From the NCBI GenBank assembly GCA_002306315.1, contig DBRK01000003.1, positions 14,587 to 70,482 on the forward strand: 55,896 bases of DNA, read 5' to 3'. The notes under the pieces are model-generated. The model saw only the letters and a program-made list of their open reading frames with translations. It was not told where the DNA came from and searched no databases. The position numbers and the translations under genes are program-made. Shown one piece after another: positions 33,442 through 40,576 of the stretch. Position 1 is the first letter of the stretch. Each line of letters begins with the position of its first letter. Source of the DNA: Patescibacteria group bacterium UBA1370 (GTDB lineage Bacteria > Patescibacteriota > Microgenomatia > UBA1400 > PJMF01).

Positions 33442-34386
33442 ATGCCATTGCTGCGCGACTTGATTCCTACCAACCTACAGCAAGAGAAACGCAAGTTTTT
33501 CTTTGATACCTCATATAATCCGCAATTCACTTACGTCAGGGAATTTCATCAACAAGAATGGGATAAATACGGTTTGCCAAAAAAAACCTACTTTGACCAT
33601 GCCCTGAAAATGATTGAGGACTATGGTGTTCCTCAACCGGTCCAACCGCCGTTTTGCACTCCGGAAGAAGTTGAAAGGGAAGTAACAGAGCTGTTTGCGC
33701 GGTTAGAATTGCCGGTGCTGCCGGTAAAATTTTCCAACAAATTTCCTTCTCAAGTTTCAATTACCGCCAAAGAATTACGTTTCCGGACACCGATGAAGTA
33801 TGGTCTGGAAAGTCTGCGCAACAAGCTCAATCACGAAATCCAAACCCACTATCTGCGCAAGCACAACCAACAATTACAAACCTGGGACCTTGGTTCAGAA
33901 AAAGTCAGACCACGTAATTTCCGCCTGACCGAAGAGGGTTTAGCCAACCTGCATTCCCATGTCGGCCGCGATGATGGCATTCTCCGCAAAACTTATTTGA
34001 ATTATTTTGCCGCTTACCAGGCTCAAAATTCTTCCTTCAGCGAGCTTTTCCACCAGCTGCTCGGCTTTGGGCTTTCGGAAAAATTTGCTTGGAATTTGAC
34101 TTTTAAACAAAAACGCGGGCTGACAGATACCAGCCAACCAGGCGGATTTTCCAAAAATCATCTTTATTTTGAAGGCTCGGTGCTGGTTCAGCGCTGGCTG
34201 GCGAACCCGAAAAATGACCCGCGCTTGCTTTACGCGGGCAGAATAGCACTTGAAGATGTGCCGGCTGTTCAGAAACTTTCAACTCACCCTCACACGATTT
34301 ATCCATTATTTATGCAAAATCTTGAAGAATATCGTGAGAAAATAGCTGAGTTAGGCAAAGCAAACAGGTTCGGAGAGCTGCCATGA
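33442..34386 (+). CDS. MATCAP/QEGLA-type zinc metallopeptidase (DUF1704)
   Basis: 314 residues. Zinc site HEIQTH (His131, Glu132, His136), the HExxxH arrangement typical of the DUF1704 / 'flavohemoglobin expression-modulating QEGLA' family, followed by the downstream TEEGLANLHSH (Glu164/165). C-terminal GFSKNHLYFEGSVLV is the conserved third region. Eukaryotic relatives (MATCAP) remove the C-terminal tyrosine of tubulin. Its position 3 bp after an ATP-grasp ligase and 4-bp overlap with the next gene suggest it trims what the ligase adds. That pairing is inference. Confidence 0.82.
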   Translation: MPLLRDLIPTNLQQEKRKFFFDTSYNPQFTYVREFHQQEWDKYGLPKKTYFDHALKMIEDYGVPQPVQPPFCTPEEVEREVTELFARLELPVLPVKFSNKFPSQVSITAKELRFRTPMKYGLESLRNKLNHEIQTHYLRKHNQQLQTWDLGSEKVRPRNFRLTEEGLANLHSHVGRDDGILRKTYLNYFAAYQAQNSSFSELFHQLLGFGLSEKFAWNLTFKQKRGLTDTSQPGGFSKNHLYFEGSVLVQRWLANPKNDPRLLYAGRIALEDVPAVQKLSTHPHTIYPLFMQNLEEYREKIAELGKANRFGELP

Positions 34387-34907
34387 GCAAACATGAAGCC
34401 TCAAAACACTCAAACCAGCCCGGCAAACTCAAACTCGAGGCGGTGATTTCTGATTTTTCCAATGTGTTGTTATTTGCCAGTGCTAATCAACCGCGCAGCC
34501 CGATGAGTTGGTATTACTCTGAGTTGCAAGGAGATGAAGATGAATTGGCAACTTTTTCTCTCAACGAAGAACTGCTGGAATACTACCTCGACTTGTCACA
34601 CCAAGGCATCCGCTGCGCCTTGTTGACAGCTGCCAACACTTTGCCGCGCCATCCGAGAATCAAGCCAATGTTGGACCGGGTCTTTGCGGAGTATTTTTTC
34701 AGCCAAGAAATCGGTCTCAGCAAAGCCGATCCCCGTTGCTATGAACACGTGCTGGCTGAACTGGGCACCAACCCTTATAACTCTTTGTTTATCGATGATA
34801 GCTTGAGCAATTGCCAAGCCGCGGAGTCCGTAGGATTGCAAACTCATCACTTTCAGGGCAATATCCATCTTTTTCGGGAAATCGAGAAAAAATTCAGCAT
34901 AAAATAA
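34383..34907 (+). CDS. HAD-superfamily hydrolase-like protein
   Basis: 174 residues. Motif I AVISDFSNVLLF has the nucleophile Asp but Ser at the second Asp position, as in several DxG/S-type HAD-IA proteins. Motif II LLTAANT, motif III lysine in SKADPRCYEHVL, and motif IV LFIDDSLSNCQAAESVG are recognisable. The cap region is short. Start ATG overlaps the previous TGA by four bases, so it is the last gene of the ligase/peptidase operon. Likely a small phosphatase; substrate unknown. Confidence 0.78.
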   Translation: MSKHEASKHSNQPGKLKLEAVISDFSNVLLFASANQPRSPMSWYYSELQGDEDELATFSLNEELLEYYLDLSHQGIRCALLTAANTLPRHPRIKPMLDRVFAEYFFSQEIGLSKADPRCYEHVLAELGTNPYNSLFIDDSLSNCQAAESVGLQTHHFQGNIHLFREIEKKFSIK

Positions 34908-34981
34908 TTCGCAACCGCAACAATCTGCCAGTTTGTTGACTCACCACCGGCTGGAAAGGCGGGGAGTTTGCCCTTGGCTGA

Positions 34982-34987
34982 TATAAT
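34982..34987 (+). promoter_or_regulatory. -10 box of mnmA
   Basis: TATAAT, 11 bases before the ATG at 34999; no Shine-Dalgarno and no clear -35. Confidence 0.5.
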
Positions 34988-34998
34988 AATCCATTCTT

Positions 34999-36207
34999 AT
35001 GAGCAAAATAAACCAGTTATACCAGCTGAGCGGAGCAGGGGCTAACAAAAAACGTCCCCGGGTTGCCGTGGGGATGTCCGGTGGTGTGGATTCATCGCTG
35101 GCAGCTCACTTGTTGGTGGAAGCCGGTTATGATGTCACCGGTGTTTTTCTTGAATGCTGGCGGGCACCTGGTTGCCGGAGCGAAGAAGACCGCCAGGATG
35201 CACTCAAGGTTGCACTGTCCCTAGATATTCCTTTTCAGGTACTTGATTTCAAACAAGCTTACCGGGAAAAAGTAGTCGAGTACTTTTTTCGCGAATACCA
35301 AGCCGGCCGCACTCCCAATCCGGATGTGTTGTGCAACAAAGAAATAAAATTCGGTCTATTTTATGACTGGGCTATGGCTGAAGGATTTGATTTTATCGCC
35401 ACCGGCCATTATGCCGCCAAAATTGAGGCTGAGAACATAGGTCCGTGCCTGGCAATTCCGGCAGATGCCAAAAAAGACCAGACTTATTTTATGTATTTGA
35501 TGACTGAAGACCACTTGGCGCACACCCTCTTCCCACTGGCGGGGTTGACCAAAACTCAGGTCCGCCAAGAAGCCCGCAAACGCAAGATTCACACCGCCGG
35601 CAAGAAGGATTCCGTGGGCATTTGCTTTATCGGTGACATCAACGTCCATGAGTTTCTCAAGGAGCGCCTGGGAGAAAATCCTGGCGAGGTGGTGGACACC
35701 TATGGCAACGTTATTGGCAGCCACCGGGGGCTGTGGTTCTATACCATCGGCCAGCGCAGCGGTTTTACCATCTGCCCGGTTACTGATATCACCAACAGCA
35801 GCGGTGAGACCATCAGTCGCCAAAACATTCCGCCTTTTTATGTCATCGGCAAGGATGGCCAGCGCAACCGGCTCATAGTTGGTTTTGGGCAAGAAACCTA
35901 CCGGGATACTTTTGAGGTCAGTGAGCTGCATCTGATCAATAATAAAGATATGGAACTACTGAAAAGACCGGACTTAATGGTAAGAATCCGCCACACCGGC
36001 GCGCTTATTCCTTGTCAGGTGGAGTGGGAGCAAGAGACTAAAAATGAAAACAGCCACCGGCTGAGAGTCATACTAGCAGAACCAACCAAGGGTATTGCCG
36101 AGGGACAGAGTGCGGTATTTTATCTCTCCGAGCAGAACGAGGCCAAGCATAGGGAAACCAACTCACCAGCGGTTGTATGCCTGGGCGGCGGGGTGATGGC
36201 TTCCTAG
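34999..36207 (+). CDS. mnmA: tRNA 2-thiouridine synthase MnmA
   Basis: 402 residues. PP-loop GMSGGVDSS (ATP), catalytic Cys in DVLCNKEIKFG, second Cys in DSVGICFIGD, tRNA-contact and C-terminal barrel regions (FYTIGQRSGF, PPFYVIGKD). MnmA thiolates U34 of tRNA-Lys, -Glu and -Gln using sulfur from a cysteine desulfurase relay. About 30-40 residues longer than E. coli, mainly from an insert in the central barrel and a polar N-terminal lead. Its last 45 bases overlap the convergent gene. Confidence 0.95.
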   Translation: MSKINQLYQLSGAGANKKRPRVAVGMSGGVDSSLAAHLLVEAGYDVTGVFLECWRAPGCRSEEDRQDALKVALSLDIPFQVLDFKQAYREKVVEYFFREYQAGRTPNPDVLCNKEIKFGLFYDWAMAEGFDFIATGHYAAKIEAENIGPCLAIPADAKKDQTYFMYLMTEDHLAHTLFPLAGLTKTQVRQEARKRKIHTAGKKDSVGICFIGDINVHEFLKERLGENPGEVVDTYGNVIGSHRGLWFYTIGQRSGFTICPVTDITNSSGETISRQNIPPFYVIGKDGQRNRLIVGFGQETYRDTFEVSELHLINNKDMELLKRPDLMVRIRHTGALIPCQVEWEQETKNENSHRLRVILAEPTKGIAEGQSAVFYLSEQNEAKHRETNSPAVVCLGGGVMAS

Positions 36208-37161
36208 GTGGGGATCCATTCCCAAAAATGCTTCAACTTGGGTAAGCTTTTGAAAAATTTGTCTCTCCTTCGATACCTGCGCAGCGGTTTCACTATCAGG
36301 ATCATAATCAGGAGTAAGAATTCTCCTAAGTATTTTAATTGCTTCTAGCTCATAACTAGCTTTTAATCCAGGTCCAACAACAAAGCGAATGCGTGCATCA
36401 CCAATTTTTATCCGGCGTAATTCAGTATTTGGCAGTTTTACCACACTTCCATCATCGGCTGTACGCATATATTTCAACTCACCATTCTCAACAGTTACTG
36501 CCTGAAATAAGATATGATCTATCTCCCCCTTCTTTCTCTCTACCAGACCTCCAAAGCCGCCGTAGATTTCAATCTTCATGACATCATTCCCATTCTCATC
36601 TAACACGGTCAATTCTCTAAAAAGGTAAGATTTTAAACCGCGGGTATGAGTTGCTTGTTCCGATTCATTTTTGTCAGTCACCCTTGCCAATCCCAACTCT
36701 TCAAGTTCCTTTAATGCTGCATCTATCTCCTCCCACATTTCCACTGGAACCAAGCAATCAATATCTTGCAATAATTCGCTATCAATTTGTGTTTTCCCAT
36801 CCTCATCTTGCTTGACAGGAATTAAACTTCCTCTGGTGAGAGTCAGTGCCCAAAGGTAAACAGCCAATGATCGAGTGACTACCAATGGTACACCGTGGGC
36901 CTCAAATACTTGCTGGATCCGCTCAAATGGTTGTAAGAATTCTTTTAAGGCGTTATATAGCTGTTGTTCCTTATAAAGATATTTGTAGTGTGCAGAATCA
37001 ATATCAGTTAACTTAGGATCAACTAGCTTACCTCTGTCAAGAAGACCATTTAGGTACGGGGGAAATTCCTCTCCCGGAAACAACGGAGCCGGATTTTCTA
37101 TAGCTTCCGTTTGTTCATCCACAACTGGTGGTGCAAGCAAATCACTTGATTCTCCGCTCAT
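36163..37161 (-). CDS. Hypothetical protein with a nucleotidyltransferase-like motif
   Basis: 332 residues from the ATG at 37161, which has GGAG five bases upstream; the frame is open to 37356 but those residues look random. An acidic Pro/Glu-rich lead is followed by GVPLVVTRSLAVYLWALTL and, ~35 residues on, LQDIDCLVPVEMWEEIDAALKEL. The S-L-A ... D-I-D pattern with flanking helices resembles minimal nucleotidyltransferase folds (AbiEii/MNT-like). No full catalytic set is certain. The rest is rich in Glu, Lys and Asp, with YELEAIKILRRIL near the end. It converges on mnmA with a 45-bp overlap. Function unknown. Confidence 0.65.
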   Translation of the reverse strand: MSGESSDLLAPPVVDEQTEAIENPAPLFPGEEFPPYLNGLLDRGKLVDPKLTDIDSAHYKYLYKEQQLYNALKEFLQPFERIQQVFEAHGVPLVVTRSLAVYLWALTLTRGSLIPVKQDEDGKTQIDSELLQDIDCLVPVEMWEEIDAALKELEELGLARVTDKNESEQATHTRGLKSYLFRELTVLDENGNDVMKIEIYGGFGGLVERKKGEIDHILFQAVTVENGELKYMRTADDGSVVKLPNTELRRIKIGDARIRFVVGPGLKASYELEAIKILRRILTPDYDPDSETAAQVSKERQIFQKLTQVEAFLGMDPHLGSHHPAAQAYNRW

Positions 37162-37226
37162 CTCAACTCCATTTTGGCAGGAATCCAGAGTCCTGTCCAG
37201 GGAGCGAGCCAACTTTATCTTTACCC

Positions 37227-37254
37227 TTGACACCTGGCAAGCAAATGATAAGAT
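37227..37254 (+). promoter_or_regulatory. Candidate 16S rRNA promoter
   Basis: TTGACA (37227-37232), 16-nt spacer, TAAGAT (37249-37254). It is the best plus-strand promoter match upstream of the rRNA and would give a ~435-nt leader. Confidence 0.5.
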
Positions 37255-37437
37255 ATAAATCCTTATTGAGATTAAGTCATTCCCTTGCGGAAAGAAACTA
37301 ATCTCCTCTTCAAAATCATTGGATTGACAGCAAGATTCGGCCAGGAGATAATTCACTCCTGTTCTTTTCGTTGTGAAAACAATGAGCCCTTTAACAATTT
37401 AAGAACTCTGACATAAACATGGTGGTAGCTGCCGTTA

Positions 37438-37591
37438 AATTAACGGACTTCTATCACTATGTGAACGAGTTGTTTGTCCAAACTAGTACTACTGGCGCAA
37501 GCCGGTGTACCAGCCAGGACAAACAACAAGTGTACAATGACAGAAAATCCGTTAATTCTCTTTGAAATGTTCCGGCAAACCTTGGCCGGAA
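37438..37591 (+). other. Structured leader of the 16S rRNA transcript
   Basis: The 535 bases between the start of the preceding minus-strand gene (37161) and 16S hold no plausible gene. They hold nested perfect helices: AATTAACGGA (37438-37447) with TCCGTTAATT (37548-37557); inside it TTGTTTGTCC (37470-37479) with GGACAAACAA (37517-37526); inside that GTAC/GTAC and ACTGGC-GCAA-GCCGGT with a GNRA tetraloop (37486-37510). TTCCGGC/GCCGGAA follows at 37570-37591, and a UUCG hairpin TTCAGCC/GGCTGAA lies just before the 16S 5' end. Probable roles are rRNA folding, processing or antitermination. Confidence 0.7.
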
Positions 37592-37702
37592 TAAGAGAGA
37601 ATGACCAAATAAATCGGGTCACGTAACAAAATAATTCAAAGAGCCTTCAAACATTCTAATTGAAGTTAATTTCAGCCTTCGGGCTGAACTGAAACTTTTT
37701 TT

Positions 37703-37738
<36 letters not shown>

Positions 37739-38726
37739 TGTGCCTTAAGCATGCAAGTCGAACGGAAGTCCGCCTTCGGGCGGACGAGAGTGGCAGACGG
37801 GTGAGTAACGCGTAGGAATCTACCCAGTAGTGGGGAATAGCCCACCGAAAGGTGGGGTAATACCGCATACGATCGCAAGATGAAAGCCTTCGGGCGCTAT
37901 TGGAGGAGCCTGCGTGCTATCAGCTAGTTGGTGGGGTAATGGCCTACCAAGGCGACGACGGCTAGCCGGTGTGAGAGCACGACCGGCCACAAGGCTACTG
38001 AGACACGGAGCCTACACCTACGGGTGGCAGCAACTGGGAATATTGCGCAATGGGCGAAAGCCTGACGCAGCGACACCGCGTGTGGGAAGACGTTCTTCGG
38101 AATGTAAACCACTGTGGCGAGGGATGAAGTTCTGACAGTACCTCGCTAGAAAGCATCAGCTAACTACGTGCCAGAAGCTTCGGTAATACGTGGGATGCAA
38201 GCGTTATCCGGATTTATTGGGCGTAAAGGGTCCGTCGGCGTTCCTGTAAGTTTCTTGTTCAAGCCTGAGGCTCAACTTCAGAAAGGCAAGGAAAACTGCA
38301 GGAATAGAGTTCGTTCGAGGAAATTGGAATTCTTGGTGGAGGGGTGAAATCCGTAGATATCAAGAGGAACACCATGCGCGAAGGCAGATTTCTAGGACGA
38401 TACTGACGCTCAGGGACGAAAGCTTGGGTAGCAAAAGGGATTAGAGACCCCTGTAGTCCAAGCCGTAAACACTCCTTGCTAGTTGTCCGCCTTAGGGCGG
38501 ATGACGCAAGCTAACGCGTTAAGCAAGGCGCCTGGGGAGTACGACCGCAAGGTTAAAACTCAAAGGAATTGACGGGGGAGCGCACAACCGGTGGAGCATG
38601 TGGTTTAATTCGATACAAAGCGAAAAACCTTACCCGGGTTTGACATGTACCTGCACGTTCTGGGAAACCAGAGCTTCTTCGAGAGTGGTACACAGGTGAT
38701 GCATGGCTGTCGTCAGCTCGTGTCGT

Positions 38727-39600
38727 GAACAAACAATCTCGCGACCCATACTAGAAATAGTATGAGAAAAATCTGGCTCATATCGGTGGAGTCCGGTTGC
38801 ATTCAGTTTTTGCAAGATTTAGCTTGTAAAATAGAGGCAATGGATAATACCGAGGGAAGTCGGGCAATTACGAGTGTCTTTAGGGCTCGAAAAAATCTTG
38901 AGCTCTGCTTAACTAATCGTCAGATGTCTATAGTCCTTGGTTCAATACTTGGTGATGCTTATATTTATCCAAAAGGAAAAATCTGTTTCGAGCATTCTCA
39001 TGCACAAAGAGAATTCCTTTTCTGGAAATACAGCGAGCTAAGAAACCTAGCTTATTCCTTCGTAGCGCAAGTGAGGAGAGTAGATAAGCGAACCAATAAA
39101 CCTACAGTTAGTTGGAGGTTTTTTCTCAGGCAATATTTCAAACCTTTGAGAATAGCCTTCTATCAGCACAATCGTAAGGTGATTCCCAGTGATCTCAGAT
39201 CTTGGATGTCACCACTATTGTTGGCTGTTTGGTATATGGACGATGGCAATCTAGACAAAAGCAAGTATCCAATTCTTATGACTGAAAACTACAGTAAACG
39301 GGATCTAAATCTTTTGGCAAGAATGCTAAAAGATTCGTTTCAACTTGATAGTAAAATCACGAATAAGAATAGAATTAGGATTAAAAGCAAAAGCAGAGAA
39401 CGGTTTTTTTCACTGATAGAGCCGCATATAACTAAAGATCTCAGATACAAATTGCCTTGACCCCGTAACGACTGGAGACCGTTAATCAGACGGTCGAAGA
39501 TCCGCTGCACGCGGATAACACGCCAGCCCCTACTTGACTGCACTAGCTGCAAGAGGGTGAAGGTATAGTCTGGCATTTAGGGTAATCTAAATGGTTATTG
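38727..39600 (+). mobile_element. Group I self-splicing intron in 16S rRNA (874 nt)
   Basis: Boundaries come from base pairing. Exon 1 ends GTCGT; the internal guide GCGAC (38741-38745) pairs with it, with U-G at the splice site (P1). The adjacent TCTC (38737-38740) pairs with GAGA at the start of exon 2 (P10). The intron ends in G. A P2 hairpin CATACTA-GAAA-TAGTATG follows. After the endonuclease frame come an R-like ACGACTGGAGACC, a P8-like GACCGT/ACGGTC hairpin and an S-like AAGGTATAGTC, so P7 can form. Insertion is after about E. coli position 1078. Splicing restores normal 16S sequence. Confidence 0.9.
38840..39460 (+). CDS. LAGLIDADG homing endonuclease of the 16S intron
   Basis: About 206 residues from the ATG at 38840. 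The frame is open from 38762, but that ATG sits in the P2 hairpin, and 38923 is another possible start. Two LAGLIDADG helices are visible: IVLGSILGDAYI (31-42) and LLLAVWYMDDGNL (~126-138), each with the catalytic Asp, so it is a single-chain enzyme, though short. Between them are typical LAGLIDADG saddle strands (KICFEHSHAQREFLFWK). It would cut intron-less 16S genes at the insertion site and promote intron spread. Both the core and the frame look intact, suggesting recent or active mobility. Confidence 0.88.
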   Translation: MDNTEGSRAITSVFRARKNLELCLTNRQMSIVLGSILGDAYIYPKGKICFEHSHAQREFLFWKYSELRNLAYSFVAQVRRVDKRTNKPTVSWRFFLRQYFKPLRIAFYQHNRKVIPSDLRSWMSPLLLAVWYMDDGNLDKSKYPILMTENYSKRDLNLLARMLKDSFQLDSKITNKNRIRIKSKSRERFFSLIEPHITKDLRYKLP

Positions 39601-40186
39601 GAGACGTCCACTTAAGTGTGGTAACGAGCGCAACCCTTGCCGTATGTTATACGTGTCATACGGAACTGCCTGTGCTTTGCACGGGAGGAAGGAGAGGACG
39701 ACGTCAAGTCAGCATGTCCCTTACATCCGGGGCTACACACATCCTACAATGGAGCCGACAACAGGTAGCAAAGCCGCGAGGCAGAGCCAATCCTCCAAAA
39801 ACGGCCCCTCAGTTCGGATTGAAGGCTGCAATTCGCCTTCATGAAGCCGGAATCGGTAGTAATCGCAAATCAGCAGGTTGCGGTGAATACGTTCTCGCTC
39901 CTTGTACACACTGCCCGTCAAGCCAGCAAAGTCAGCAGCGCCCGAAGCGGGAGACCGTAACTCTTGTAGAGCGGCCCTTCTACGGCGAGGTTGGCGATGA
40001 GGACTAAGTCGTAACAAGGTATCCGTACTGGAAGGTGCGGATGGATCACCTCCTTTCTAAGGAGATGGGTAGGAGCATCACGACCTCCTGTTTCCCTCGT
40101 TCAGCAATGAACGAAAAATGTACCAAATCCCGTGGCCACCATACCCGGGTCGGCACTACCACCATGTTTGCGTCAGAGCAATTATT

Positions 40187-40211
40187 AATCCGCCGCCGAG
40201 CGGATTTTTTT
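40187..40211 (+). terminator. Intrinsic terminator of the 16S transcript
   Basis: AATCCGC-CGCCGA-GCGGATT, a 7-bp helix with a run of seven T overlapping its 3' side. It ends the rRNA unit ~130 nt after 16S. Confidence 0.85.
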
Positions 40212-40273
40212 GTGGGATTTTTTGAATATAGGGAAACTGCCATGGGTGCTCTTTTCATTTTGATGTTTTTTGT

Positions 40274-40279
40274 TATACT
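40274..40279 (+). promoter_or_regulatory. -10 box of a 58-residue frame
   Basis: TATACT with TTTTCA 16 bases upstream; the ATG at 40291 is 11 bases downstream. Confidence 0.4.
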
Positions 40280-40290
40280 TTTGAAAAGTT

Positions 40291-40467
40291 ATGGATAGGA
40301 TTCTTGAACGAGCTTTTAACGGTTTTCAGAACTCTAAAACCAAAAATAGGGCAAGGGAAGTAGTAATTTTTTCTGCTGAAGAGGATAGGGTGTTTCGAAA
40401 TTATATGGGTGCAGCGTTCCTTCTGAACCTTCCGACTGACGACTTACCCTCTCCAACTACATCATAA
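40291..40467 (+). CDS. Hypothetical 58-residue protein
   Basis: An open frame with ATG at 40291 and TAA at 40465. It reads MDRILERAFNGFQ, then KNRAREVVIFSAEEDRVFRNY and MGAAFLLNLPTDDLPS. A basic, amphipathic N-terminal half and a TATACT box 11 bases before the ATG make it gene-like. No family recognised. It fills the gap between the 16S terminator and the clpB operator, which otherwise shows nothing. It may instead be non-coding. Confidence 0.4.
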   Translation: MDRILERAFNGFQNSKTKNRAREVVIFSAEEDRVFRNYMGAAFLLNLPTDDLPSPTTS

Positions 40468-40507
40468 TATATCTTGTTGTATCAATATTTTCCAGGTTTC
40501 ACTTTAA

Positions 40508-40534
40508 TTAGCAGACCACTGGCTATTCTGCTAA
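40508..40534 (+). promoter_or_regulatory. CIRCE-like operator upstream of clpB
   Basis: TTAGCAGAC, nine bases, TTCTGCTAA: the same 9-9-9 layout as the HrcA operator CIRCE (TTAGCACTC-N9-GAGTGCTAA), with the outer six bases of each arm identical. With flanking AA/TT it is a 9-bp perfect inverted repeat (AATTAGCAG/CTGCTAATT). It ends seven bases before the clpB -35 box. Confidence 0.6.
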
Positions 40535-40541
40535 TTCACTC

Positions 40542-40570
40542 TTCACATCTGAATACCTCCTCGGTACAAT
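40542..40570 (+). promoter_or_regulatory. clpB promoter
   Basis: TTCACA, 17-nt spacer, TACAAT (40565-40570), exactly six bases before the ATG at 40577. Leaderless start expected. Confidence 0.65.
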
Positions 40571-40576
40571 ATCGAC

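Noticed and set aside
38762..38839. The upstream ATG of the intron endonuclease frame
   Set aside because: It sits in the P2 hairpin of the ribozyme and the residues before 38840 do not resemble LAGLIDADG proteins.
40043..40066. Pairing of the 16S 3' end CTCCTT with trailer AAGGAG as a novel regulatory switch
   Set aside because: The same trailer occurs in Bacillus-type 16S precursors, so it is an ordinary processing feature.
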